Origin: Gammaproteobacteria bacterium | GTDB taxonomy: Bacteria > Pseudomonadota > Gammaproteobacteria > Pseudomonadales > Halomonadaceae | Assembly (NCBI GenBank): GCA_023485185.1 | Contig: JAMCZP010000129.1 | Coordinates: 1-7,363 of the forward strand | Direction of reading: 5' to 3' | Length of the DNA: 7,363 nucleotides | In this document: positions 1 through 6,099 of the stretch, one piece after another | Layout: the number at the start of each line of letters is the position of its first letter | Numbering within the stretch: position 1 is the stretch's first letter | Program-made: the position numbers and the translations under genes | Notes under the pieces: generated by a model | Told to the model about the DNA's origin: nothing | What the model saw: the letters and a program-made list of their open reading frames with translations, nothing else | Databases searched by the model: none

Positions 1-1
1 G

Positions 2-301
2 TTTAGTTTTGGGTTTACGCATCGCTTGGTGTCGAATGACGAGGACATCAATGCGCAAAATGACCCTGCTACACAGCATGAAGCACTAGACGAAAGGCTT
101 GAAACGGTGCAGGATGCGCCTCCCCAGACAGATGAGATAAGCTCGGCTGAGATAGCCGGCACACACGCCGAGACGGCGTTAACCCAGCCGCTGAGCTTTG
201 CCGATTTAGAAGCACGGCTTGCGGCACGTGCGCGGCGCGCTAACGAAGATGATGGCGCCCGCACGCAGACTAACGATGTGAGGTCAGACGACCATGAGTG
301 A
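2..301 (+). CDS. scpB: 3' end of a gene, probably scpB (segregation and condensation protein B), 5'-truncated by window
   Basis: The reading frame is open from base 2 to a TGA at 299-301, so the gene probably begins upstream. A TTG at 26 and a GTG at 29 are possible starts but have no Shine-Dalgarno sequence before them. What is visible is a low-complexity, acidic tail rich in Asp, Glu, Thr and Ala, followed by a short charged helix-like segment ([17 protein letters not shown]) near the end. No conserved ScpB winged-helix domain lies within the window. The assignment rests on context: scpA-scpB-rluB is a common order in gammaproteobacteria, and this frame overlaps the rluB start by 8 bases, suggesting translational coupling. 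ScpB is a kleisin-associated subunit of the SMC-ScpAB condensin. It could instead be another acidic protein upstream of rluB. Confidence 0.55.
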   Translation, partial: FSFGFTHRLVSNDEDINAQNDPATQHEALDERLETVQDAPPQTDEISSAEIAGTHAETALTQPLSFADLEARLAARARRANEDDGARTQTNDVRSDDHE

Positions 302-1169
302 AAGTAAAAACGCCACGCCCCCCATTAGCGAAAAGCTGCAAAAAGTCTTGGCCCGTGCAGGCCTTGGCTCGCGTCGTGAAATGGAAACTGCGATTTCCGA
401 TGGCCGCGTAAAAGTGAATAGCAAGGTGGCCAAGCTAGGCGACCGTGTTGAAGCGCGTGATAAAGTCAGCTTTGATGATCGCCCGGTGGCACTTCGTCCG
501 GAAGAAGAAGTGCCGCGGCGAGTCATTATGTACAACAAGCCGGAAGGCGAGCTGTGCACCCGTAAAGACCCGGAAGGTCGGCGCACCGTATTTGAACGAT
601 TGCCGCGCCTCAAAGGCGAGCGTTGGATTGCCATTGGCCGCTTGGATATCAACACCAGCGGTTTACTGTTGTTCACCACCGATGGTGAGTTGGCCAACCG
701 ATTGATGCACCCCTCAACTCAGGTAGAGCGTGAATACGCGGTTCGGGTGATGGGCGAGGTTAAGCGCGAACACATCGTGGCGATGGTGGATGGCGTGATG
801 CTGGAAGACGGTCCGGCACGCTTCACCGACGTTCAGGAGTTTGGTGGCGAAGGCATTAATACCTGGTTCCACGTGGTGATTCTGGAAGGGCGTAACCGTG
901 AAGTGCGCCGCCTGTGGGAATCCCAAGCCTTGACGGTGAGTCGTCTTAAGCGTGTGCGCTATGGCAACATCTTCCTCGATAAGCGAGCCAAAGCCGGTGA
1001 ATGGGTCGAACTTACCCAGGATGAGGTAGATGATCTCGCTACCCTGGCGAGTTTGGAGACCCGTAAAGTACCTGCTTTGACGCCGGATGAAAAGAATCGT
1101 TGGAGCCGCGACAAGCATAAACGCAAGCCAGTGCAAGCGATGCGTAAACCCAAAACTAAACCGCGTTAA
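294..1169 (+). CDS. rluB: 23S rRNA pseudouridine(2605) synthase RluB
   Basis: The 291-residue protein is a RsuA/RluB-family pseudouridine synthase that isomerises a specific uridine of 23S rRNA (U2605 in E. coli numbering). An N-terminal S4 RNA-binding domain spans about residues 13-60 ([17 protein letters not shown]...). The catalytic domain follows, with the family signature [17 protein letters not shown], in which Asp118 is the expected catalytic aspartate. Other conserved blocks are [11 protein letters not shown] near 80-90, [18 protein letters not shown] near 135-151 and [12 protein letters not shown] near 198-209, all close to E. coli RluB. RluB is favoured over RluE or RsuA because of the S4 domain, the KPEGELCTR block and a Lys/Arg-rich tail (about 267-291). 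The ATG at 294 lies inside the preceding gene, so translation is probably coupled. The last codon is followed by a 9-bp hairpin with no T-run. Confidence 0.95.
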   Translation: MSESKNATPPISEKLQKVLARAGLGSRREMETAISDGRVKVNSKVAKLGDRVEARDKVSFDDRPVALRPEEEVPRRVIMYNKPEGELCTRKDPEGRRTVFERLPRLKGERWIAIGRLDINTSGLLLFTTDGELANRLMHPSTQVEREYAVRVMGEVKREHIVAMVDGVMLEDGPARFTDVQEFGGEGINTWFHVVILEGRNREVRRLWESQALTVSRLKRVRYGNIFLDKRAKAGEWVELTQDEVDDLATLASLETRKVPALTPDEKNRWSRDKHKRKPVQAMRKPKTKPR

Positions 1170-1184
1170 GTAAAGCGCTTCAAC

Positions 1185-1217
1185 GTGCCTAGCCTTCCAA
1201 TATGATGCGCTAGGCAC
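1185..1217. repeat. 9-bp perfect inverted repeat after rluB
   Basis: GTGCCTAGC (1185-1193) and GCTAGGCAC (1209-1217) are exact reverse complements separated by 15 bases, 15 bases after the rluB stop. It could form an RNA hairpin protecting or ending the rluB transcript. No T-run follows on either strand, so it is not a classical intrinsic terminator. Confidence 0.5.
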
Positions 1218-1255
1218 AAAATGGAGCATTTATACCCTTTGAAGCTAAAAAGCAC

Positions 1256-1284
1256 TTGCTATCAAAGGTGTGTAAGCGTAGGAT
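1256..1284 (+). promoter_or_regulatory. Probable sigma-70 promoter of the tRNA-Lys operon
   Basis: TTGCTA (1256-1261) resembles the -35 box (4 of 6) and TAGGAT (1279-1284) the -10 box (4 of 6), with the ideal 17-base spacer. Transcription would begin near 1291, giving a short leader before the first mature tRNA base at 1301. The position directly upstream of a tRNA gene supports the call; the match itself is only moderate. Confidence 0.5.
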
Positions 1285-1300
1285 ATGCATCCGTTCAGGC

Positions 1301-1376
1301 GGGTCGTTAGCTCAGTTGGTAGAGCAGTTGACTTTTAATCAATTGGTCGTAGGTTCGAATCCTACACGACCCACCA
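1301..1376 (+). tRNA. tRNA-Lys (anticodon UUU), first copy
   Basis: This is a complete 76-base cloverleaf. The acceptor stem GGGTCGT (1301-1307) pairs with ACGACCC (1366-1372), followed by discriminator A and an encoded CCA (1374-1376). The D-loop has the usual AGCTCAGTTGGTAGAGC pattern. The anticodon loop CTTTTAA carries TTT at 1334-1336, closed by GTTGA/TCAAT, and the T-arm has GGTTCGAATCC. The UUU anticodon reads AAA and AAG. An identical copy follows 99 bases downstream. Confidence 0.98.
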
Positions 1377-1475
1377 TTTAAACAGGCATTTTCATTTTTA
1401 AAAGTCTAGTTTGAATTCCATTGAACGGTTTAAGTATTTATTGCAGTGCTAGAGTACGTAAGGTAAGGCAAATTT

Positions 1476-1551
1476 GGGTCGTTAGCTCAGTTGGTAGAGC
1501 AGTTGACTTTTAATCAATTGGTCGTAGGTTCGAATCCTACACGACCCACCA
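1476..1551 (+). tRNA. tRNA-Lys (anticodon UUU), second copy
   Basis: The 76 bases are identical to the copy at 1301-1376, with the anticodon TTT at 1509-1511 and an encoded CCA at 1549-1551. The 99-base spacer between copies (1377-1475) contains no gene and only weak promoter-like sequence, so the two are probably cut from one precursor transcript. A strong hairpin terminator begins 6 bases after the CCA. Confidence 0.98.
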
Positions 1552-1556
1552 AATTT

Positions 1557-1590
1557 AACGCCCTTGACAGTTTACTGTCAGGGGCGTTTT
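1557..1590 (+). terminator. Intrinsic terminator of the tRNA-Lys operon
   Basis: AACGCCCTTGACAG (1557-1570) pairs with CTGTCAGGGGCGTT (1575-1588) to give a 14-bp stem with one G-U pair and a TTTA loop. A short T-run (1587-1590) overlaps the end of the stem. The position just after the second tRNA fits termination of that operon. Confidence 0.88.
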
Positions 1591-1674
1591 GCTATGCGCT
1601 TAGAAAACAGCCTAGGGCGACATTCTGTTTGCAGCAGGCCGCCATTACCCACCACAATAGACTAGAATAAATCT

Positions 1675-1806
1675 GAGCGGTTGGCCACCGCGAAAGACGC
1701 AGCGGCCAATCGCGCACGCGAGCGGTATATGTGCATTAACATGCGTACATAGCCGTGACCCAGTGTTTAACAGGGGGATTCCCTGTTCGTCACAGTGGTA
1801 GACACG
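1675..1806 (+). promoter_or_regulatory. Putative structured leader of nadA (three successive inverted repeats)
   Basis: No gene lies between the tRNA terminator and nadA. A -10-like TAGAAT (1663-1668) has no convincing -35; if it is used, transcription starts near 1675. Three inverted repeats follow. GCGGTTGGCC (1677-1686) pairs with GGCCAATCGC (1704-1713), with one G-U. An imperfect palindrome around GCAT-TAAC-ATGC is flanked by TATGT (1728-1732) and ACATA (1747-1751). A hairpin AACAGGG/CCCTGTT (1769-1775/1781-1787) is enclosed by GTGAC/GTCAC (1755-1759/1789-1793) and ends just before the nadA start. The repeats are visible; a regulatory role is inference. I cannot match the arrangement to a known riboswitch. 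Confidence 0.4.
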
Positions 1807-2835
1807 ATGACTATTATGACTACTCAAGCAGAGCTCGATGCTCCGCTGCCCATTGCGTATTGTCCTACTCGTATTCCAGAGCAAGACCATGCGCGGGTTG
1901 AAGAAATCAAGCGGCTGTTGAAGGCCCATAACGCCGTATTGGTAGCCCACTACTACACCGATGATGCGATCCAGCAGCTAGCAGAAGAGTCCGGTGGTTG
2001 TGTTGCCGATTCTCTTGAGATGGCGCGCTTTGGTGCCCGCCACGCAGCCACCACGCTGGTGGTTGCCGGTGTTCGCTTTATGGGTGAGACCGCCAAAATA
2101 CTTTCGCCTGAGAAGCGCGTACTGATGCCCACGCTAGAGGCGACCTGTTCACTTGATATTGGCTGCCCGGCAGATGCATTCAGTGCGTTCTGCGATGCGC
2201 ATCCTGATCGCACGGTGGTGGTATATGCGAACACTTCCGCTGCTGTTAAAGCGCGTGCCGACTGGGTCGTGACATCATCGATTGCGGTGGAGGTTATTGA
2301 ACACCTGCAGGCAAAAGGCGAAAAAATCCTCTGGGCACCCGATAAGCACCTGGGTGGCTACATTCAAAATAAGACCGGTGCTGATATGTTGATGTGGGAC
2401 GGCGCTTGTATTGTCCACGAAGAGTTTAAAGCCAAGGGCGTGGAAGACCTCAAACGCCTCTACCCCGACGCTGCAGTATTAGTGCATCCAGAGTCACCTG
2501 AGCCGGTAGTGACGCTTGCGGATGTGGCGGGTTCAACCTCGCAGTTGATTAAAGCGGCGAAAGACCTTCCGAACGACAAGCTGATTGTGGCGACGGATCG
2601 AGGCATCTTTTTCAAGATGCAGCAGGCAGTACCCCATAAAACGCTGTTTGAAGCACCAACGGCTGGCAATGGCGCTACTTGCCGCAGCTGTGCACACTGC
2701 CCTTGGATGGCGATGAACGCTTTAGATAACCTGGCAGGCGCATTGCGTGAAGGCAGTGGTGAAATTTACGTGGATGAAACACTGCGTCTAAAAGCTTTGA
2801 AGCCTTTAGAGCGAATGCTGAATTTCAACGCATAG
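1807..2835 (+). CDS. nadA: Quinolinate synthase NadA
   Basis: NadA condenses iminoaspartate (from NadB) with dihydroxyacetone phosphate to give quinolinate, the pyridine ring precursor of NAD, in the cytoplasm. It needs an oxygen-sensitive [4Fe-4S] cluster. The 342-residue protein follows E. coli NadA nearly end to end, with blocks [65 protein letters not shown] and VHPESPEPV. The expected cluster ligands are Cys114 (ATCSLDIGC), Cys201 (GACIVHEEF) and Cys298, the last of the CRSCAHC motif. These are one residue off E. coli 113, 200 and 297, which supports the ATG at 1807. A GTG at 1795 or an ATG at 1816 are alternatives, since none has a strong Shine-Dalgarno sequence. It is transcribed away from the tRNAs and converges on the protease gene. 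Confidence 0.96.
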   Translation: MTIMTTQAELDAPLPIAYCPTRIPEQDHARVEEIKRLLKAHNAVLVAHYYTDDAIQQLAEESGGCVADSLEMARFGARHAATTLVVAGVRFMGETAKILSPEKRVLMPTLEATCSLDIGCPADAFSAFCDAHPDRTVVVYANTSAAVKARADWVVTSSIAVEVIEHLQAKGEKILWAPDKHLGGYIQNKTGADMLMWDGACIVHEEFKAKGVEDLKRLYPDAAVLVHPESPEPVVTLADVAGSTSQLIKAAKDLPNDKLIVATDRGIFFKMQQAVPHKTLFEAPTAGNGATCRSCAHCPWMAMNALDNLAGALREGSGEIYVDETLRLKALKPLERMLNFNA

Positions 2836-2899
2836 CGAGAAGAGCAACGAGCGCTGCGTATGTCATTGGGAACGTTGAAGTGTCATGGCAAACGTAAAA
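2836..2899. repeat. Degenerate extra copies of the dispersed-repeat end
   Basis: TGTCATTGGGAACGTTGAAG (2861-2880) and TGTCATGGCAAACGTAAAA (2881-2899) sit head to tail directly before the intact left end at 2900, giving three copies with a period of 19-20 bases. Just after the nadA stop, GCGAGAAGAGCAACGAGCGC (from 2836) also resembles the reverse complement of the right arm (TGCGAGAAGCGCAGCGAC). The segment looks built from partial copies of the same element. Confidence 0.5.
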
Positions 2900-2986
2900 T
2901 GTCATTGCGAACGAAGTGAAGCAATCCCGGGGTTTACTGCCGCCACTGGTTAAGGTTGCCGCGTCGCTGCGCTTCTCGCAATGGCA
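2900..2986. repeat. Palindromic dispersed repeat (MITE- or REP-like) between convergent nadA and bepA
   Basis: The left end TGTCATTGCGA (2900-2910), continuing ACGAAGTGAAGCAATCC, is mirrored by a right end whose reverse complement begins TGCCATTGCGA (2976-2986). The right arm further in (GGTTGCCGCGTCGCTGCGCT, 2955-2974) is a diverged mirror of the left arm. The left arm belongs to a 'GTCATTGCGAGCGAAGCGAAGCAATC' type of repeat that I recognise from many bacterial genomes as a dispersed palindromic element. No transposase is present, and the 87-bp unit is too short to code. In RNA it would fold into a long imperfect hairpin and may help end transcription from both sides. Confidence 0.65.
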
Positions 2987-2995
2987 TGGATTTGG

Positions 2996-4456
2996 TTAGA
3001 ATTTTTCTAGCGCTTCGCGATACTCAAGAAACGCCTCGCGGCGCTGTTCAATGCGCGCTAATGCCAGCGTATCATCTTCCCGTTGGGCAGCATCCCGCGC
3101 GATGGTGAGCTGGCGAATGCCGCTATCTACCCGTCCAGTTAGTTGCAGGTATTCTGCACGCGCTAAATGGCCCCAGCCATTAAATCCACTGCGTCCCGCA
3201 GCCTCGGCAAGCAGATTGAAGCCCTGTGGGTTTTCGGGGTTACGTGACGTGATGTCGCGCAGCAGGGTGTAAGCCGCCTGAGGGTCACGCTGGAGCTGTG
3301 CTTCAGCCAAGGACAATTGCGCAGGTAAGTAATTCGGCATTAAGCGCAGTAGTCGTTGGCTGCGCTGGATAGCATCATCATAGCGGCCTGCTTCGAACGC
3401 GACCATCGCCGCTGAAGCGGGCAGCATCGCATAGTCGGGCTGTTCATTCGCCAATTGATCAAGCTGCTGTAGGGCGCTATCGACCTGGCCGTTCCGTGCC
3501 CCAATCAATGCCTCCAAATAGCGCTGGGCGACGTCTTCAGCGCCTTCCTGGGCAAGGCGAGTGGCTGCCTGCTGGGGAGTATTGGAGTGAATGCTTAGTA
3601 GGGCACGTGCGCGCATCATGTCGTAAAGGATGTCGCTGGTATAACTGTCAGCGACATTGAGCTGTGCCGCGCGGGATTGAGCTGCACTTAGACGATTATC
3701 AGTGACTGGGTGGGTAAGTAAAAACTCAGGCGGTGCGTTGCCCTGCAGGCGCGCCATGCGCTGCATGGCGGCAAACATACGTACCATCGCCTGGGGGTCA
3801 TAGCCTGCTTCAGCCATTGCTTGCAGGCCTATATTGTCAGCCTCTTGCTCAAACAGTCGCGAGTAGGTGAGCTGGTCTTGAATTAATGCCGCCTGTGAGC
3901 CCATGGCCGCTGCCATGCCAGCATCGCCACCGCCGCTTGCGGCAATCAGCATGCCAGCTAGCATTGCTGCCATGGCAGGTAGTTGGGTTTGCGCTGCACG
4001 GGCACTGCCGCGGGCGTAATGCCGCTGAGAAAGATGCCCAAGCTCGTGAGCGAGTACTGAAACGAAGGCACCTTCATCCTCTGCAAAAGCAAAAAGCCCT
4101 GAGTTTACGCCCACCACGCCACCAGGAACCGCAAAGGCGTTGAGTGACCGACTATCCACCATCACGGTAATCGTTCTCATGTCACTGATTTGGCTATAGG
4201 GCGCCAGCCTTGCGATCAGGCTTTCCAAATAGTCGTTAACAATAGGGTCTTGCCACTGGGGAGCTTGAGCGCGAAATTGGCGCAGCCATGCACGACCTAA
4301 ACGATACTCCTCATTACTTGCCGATGTAGAAGCAGCGCCCAGGCTGGGGAGACTATAATCGTTGATGGCTGCGCTTTGGGGGCTAAATAGTAAGCTGCTA
4401 AATGCACAAGCGAACGCACATATCCAACCTGGGCAAGCGGTACGAAGTGTCGGCAT
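2996..4456 (-). CDS. bepA: Periplasmic M48 metalloprotease with TPR repeats, BepA (YfgC) family
   Basis: The 486-residue protein resembles E. coli BepA, a periplasmic chaperone-protease that assists and polices outer-membrane assembly, including LptD at the BAM complex. Residues 1-30 form a signal peptide: a hydrophobic stretch with likely cleavage after SAA, and no convincing lipobox. The M48 domain carries the zinc motif HELGH (His137, Glu138, His141) and EQEAD, where Glu203 is the likely third ligand. THP at 248-250 places His249 at the position of the E. coli His246 switch residue. A Gly/Ala/Met-rich hydrophobic segment lies at about 159-190. TPR-like helices fill about 305-486. The start at 4456 is chosen over 4486 because GAGGA precedes it and it gives a normal signal peptide. 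It is transcribed divergently from the tusA-like gene and converges on nadA. Confidence 0.9.
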   Translation of the reverse strand: MPTLRTACPGWICAFACAFSSLLFSPQSAAINDYSLPSLGAASTSASNEEYRLGRAWLRQFRAQAPQWQDPIVNDYLESLIARLAPYSQISDMRTITVMVDSRSLNAFAVPGGVVGVNSGLFAFAEDEGAFVSVLAHELGHLSQRHYARGSARAAQTQLPAMAAMLAGMLIAASGGGDAGMAAAMGSQAALIQDQLTYSRLFEQEADNIGLQAMAEAGYDPQAMVRMFAAMQRMARLQGNAPPEFLLTHPVTDNRLSAAQSRAAQLNVADSYTSDILYDMMRARALLSIHSNTPQQAATRLAQEGAEDVAQRYLEALIGARNGQVDSALQQLDQLANEQPDYAMLPASAAMVAFEAGRYDDAIQRSQRLLRLMPNYLPAQLSLAEAQLQRDPQAAYTLLRDITSRNPENPQGFNLLAEAAGRSGFNGWGHLARAEYLQLTGRVDSGIRQLTIARDAAQREDDTLALARIEQRREAFLEYREALEKF

Positions 4457-4460
4457 AGCA

Positions 4461-4465
4461 TCCTC
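4461..4465 (-). promoter_or_regulatory. Shine-Dalgarno that decides the bepA start
   Basis: Read on the minus strand, GAGGA stands 4 bases before the ATG at 4456. The upstream in-frame ATG at 4486 has no purine-rich sequence before it, and starting there would put a polar ten-residue extension ahead of the signal peptide. Confidence 0.55.
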
Positions 4466-4510
4466 ATTGGCGGTGTTAAGGCGCATCGGTCATGGTGCAG
4501 GCTTGATAGC

Positions 4511-4544
4511 GAGTGTGGCATTGATATCAGAGTGTGACATTGAT
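4511..4544. repeat. Pair of 15-bp direct repeats in the bepA-tusA divergent intergenic region
   Basis: GAGTGTGGCATTGAT (4511-4525) and GAGTGTGACATTGAT (4530-4544) differ at one base and start 19 bases apart. The GAGTGT core recurs at 4570-4575. They lie between the divergent bepA and tusA-like genes, where a shared operator could sit; no binding protein is known to me for this sequence. Confidence 0.6.
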
Positions 4545-4568
4545 TAAGACGGTGAAGTGCCGTTAAAT
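4540..4568 (+). promoter_or_regulatory. Candidate promoter of the tusA-perM operon
   Basis: TTGATT (4540-4545, 4 of 6 to the -35 consensus) and TTAAAT (4563-4568, 4 of 6 to the -10) are separated by exactly 17 bases. The leader would be about 75 bases. The -35 box overlaps the end of the second direct repeat. The match is moderate in an AT-rich stretch, so another start is possible. Confidence 0.3.
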
Positions 4569-4650
4569 CGAGTGTTTCGTAAAATCATTCATAAAGAAAT
4601 AGTTTATGTGACAATGCCGTGATGATGCAGGGCATTTTGAGGGAGTATGT

Positions 4651-4911
4651 ATGTCTGAGCAAACTGGGGGCTTTCAACCCGACACGGTTCTTGACGCCTG
4701 TGGGTTGCATTGCCCGCTGCCATTGCTAAAAGCGAAGCAGGCGTTGGCGAGCTTATCAGCAGGTCAATTGTTGGAAGTACACTCTACGGATGCTGGTTCG
4801 TGGCGTGATATGGCATCGTTTGCCGACCAGAGTCACCATACGTTAGAGGGTCGTGAACAGCGTGGTGATCGATATGTTTACTGGATTCGCAAAGCCAAGG
4901 ACGCACACTGA
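4651..4911 (+). CDS. TusA-family sulfur carrier protein
   Basis: This 86-residue protein belongs to the TusA/SirA family of small cytoplasmic carriers that hold sulfur as a cysteine persulfide and pass it on, for example to tRNA thiolation or molybdenum cofactor maturation. The signature DACGLHCPLPLLKAKQAL is present, with Cys21 in the CPxP motif as the expected persulfide site and an extra Cys17 four residues before it. The rest follows the usual small alpha/beta fold, ending in YVYWIRK. GAGGGAG (4639-4645) is a strong Shine-Dalgarno. The stop overlaps the perM-like ATG by one base (TGATG). In P. aeruginosa the homologue in the same gene order (PA1006, from memory) is linked to molybdenum homeostasis and nitrate use. 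So it need not be the tRNA-thiolating TusA itself, and I leave the symbol blank. Confidence 0.88.
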   Translation: MSEQTGGFQPDTVLDACGLHCPLPLLKAKQALASLSAGQLLEVHSTDAGSWRDMASFADQSHHTLEGREQRGDRYVYWIRKAKDAH

Positions 4912-6017
4912 TGACCCTTCGCACCATTTTTAAAAGCTGGGTTGAACGTTACTTCTCAGATGAAGAGGCGGTCATTCTATTAGTTTTGTTAGTGGCTGGT
5001 TTTGCGGCCATTATCTTGTTTGGCCGCATGCTGGCACCATTTTTTACTGCCCTGGTAATTGCCTTTTTGCTGCAAGGTGTTGTGGGGGCGCTGACGCGTC
5101 GCGGTGTGCCGCACTTACTTTCCGTGATCCTGATATTTTTAGCTTTTATCAGCGTCTTACTGACCTTGGCCTTTATTTTAATGCCGCTGATTTGGAATCA
5201 GTTGGTGGGGTTGGTGCAGGAAACGCCGCGTATGTTCGCTAGTGGTCAGGGCTGGTTAGATGAGCTACAAGCACGCTATCCAAACATAATTACCCCCGAT
5301 CAAATGCAGAGCTGGATCGGCGTGGCGAGCCGTGAAATCAGTCAGCTAGGTCAGCGTGCATTGACGCTATCATTGGCCTCGCTGGGTAACATCATGGCAC
5401 TGATTATCTATCTGGTGCTGGTGCCTATTCTGGTCTTTTTCATGCTAAAGGATCGCGAAGTGCTGGTGGGCTTTATGCTCTCGCTGCTGCCGCAAAAGCG
5501 CACGCTGCTGTCGCGTATCTGGTACGAGATGGATACCCAGATTGCCAATTATATTCGTGGCAAGTTCATCGAAATTATTATTGTCGCAACGGTGACCTTC
5601 ATTACCTTCTCGTTCTTTGGCTTGCCTTACACAGCGCTATTAGCTGTTCTAGTGGGGTTCTCGGTATTAGTGCCTTATATCGGTGCTGCCGTGGCTACGC
5701 TTCCGGTCGCCGCCGTGGCTGGATTCCATTTTGGCATCAGCGAGGAGTTTGCCTACGTGCTGGTCGCCTATGGCGTGATACAGGCACTGGATGGCAACGT
5801 GCTAGCGCCGATTTTGTTCTCTGAAACTAATAATATTCATCCCGTTTCGATTATCGTCGCGGTGCTGTTCTTCGGCGGTATTTGGGGGTTTTGGGGGATC
5901 TTCTTTGCGATCCCGCTGGCAACCCTGCTTAAAGCGCTGGTCTACGCCTGGCCCCGCAGTCTTCAAGGGCGTAACGACGGGTTGATCTTGCAAGCAACAG
6001 AAAAAGAGTACGAGTAG
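4911..6017 (+). CDS. perM: AI-2E family transporter, PerM-like inner-membrane protein
   Basis: The 368-residue polytopic membrane protein belongs to the AI-2E transporter (UPF0118) family. Hydrophobic segments lie at about 21-37, 42-59, 68-94, 158-179, 219-236, 241-271, 279-295 and 311-345, matching the family's roughly eight helices. A long soluble stretch (about 95-157) separates helices 3 and 4. Family motifs include LVPYIGA (about 253-259) and DGNVLAPILFSE (about 294-305). Some relatives export autoinducer-2 and others act as sodium/proton antiporters, so the substrate here cannot be told; salt or pH homeostasis is a reasonable guess for a halophile. It starts one base inside the tusA-like stop, so the two are translationally coupled. 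AAGGA stands 9 bases before the ATG. It is followed by a perfect 12-bp hairpin. Confidence 0.88.
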   Translation: MTLRTIFKSWVERYFSDEEAVILLVLLVAGFAAIILFGRMLAPFFTALVIAFLLQGVVGALTRRGVPHLLSVILIFLAFISVLLTLAFILMPLIWNQLVGLVQETPRMFASGQGWLDELQARYPNIITPDQMQSWIGVASREISQLGQRALTLSLASLGNIMALIIYLVLVPILVFFMLKDREVLVGFMLSLLPQKRTLLSRIWYEMDTQIANYIRGKFIEIIIVATVTFITFSFFGLPYTALLAVLVGFSVLVPYIGAAVATLPVAAVAGFHFGISEEFAYVLVAYGVIQALDGNVLAPILFSETNNIHPVSIIVAVLFFGGIWGFWGIFFAIPLATLLKALVYAWPRSLQGRNDGLILQATEKEYE

Positions 6018-6026
6018 TGTATGCCT

Positions 6027-6058
6027 CCGCCCACTCTGGCCTGTTTCAGAGTGGGCGG
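6027..6058. terminator. Perfect 12-bp hairpin between convergent perM and bcp
   Basis: CCGCCCACTCTG (6027-6038) and CAGAGTGGGCGG (6047-6058) are exact reverse complements around an 8-base loop, 9 bases after the perM stop. A second, weaker hairpin follows: GGGCCGG (6061-6067) with CCGGCCT (6080-6086), one G-U. Neither is followed by a T-run on either strand, so they may act as shared transcript ends with processing or Rho help rather than as classical terminators. Confidence 0.55.
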
Positions 6059-6099
6059 TAGGGCCGGCTAAGGCCTTGACCGGCCTGTTAACAAAAAAA

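Noticed and set aside
284..697. Open frame of 137 codons on the minus strand opposite rluB
   Set aside because: It lies wholly within the conserved rluB gene, has a Ser/Arg-rich composition typical of a reverse-strand shadow, and shows no domain or ribosome-binding site.
714..1229. Open frame of 171 codons on the minus strand over the rluB 3' half
   Set aside because: It is antisense to strongly conserved coding sequence and I recognise no motif. Its start lies in the rluB-tRNA gap, without a good ribosome-binding site.
1301..1551. Two identical 76-base repeats, considered as a CRISPR or other repeat array
   Set aside because: Each copy is a complete tRNA-Lys cloverleaf with CCA, and there are only two.
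1645..1950. Open frame of 101 codons on the minus strand over the nadA leader
   Set aside because: It overlaps the conserved start of nadA and the leader hairpins, with no recognisable protein features.
1953..2234. Minus-strand frame inside nadA (93 codons)
   Set aside because: It is a reverse-strand shadow of conserved NadA blocks, without support of its own.
2836..2995. A complete insertion sequence between nadA and bepA
   Set aside because: There is room for only 160 bases and no transposase; the content is palindromic repeat sequence only.
4297..4521. Alternative minus-strand frame starting upstream of bepA
   Set aside because: It overlaps the bepA signal peptide and early mature region in another frame; bepA has the better start and clear family motifs.
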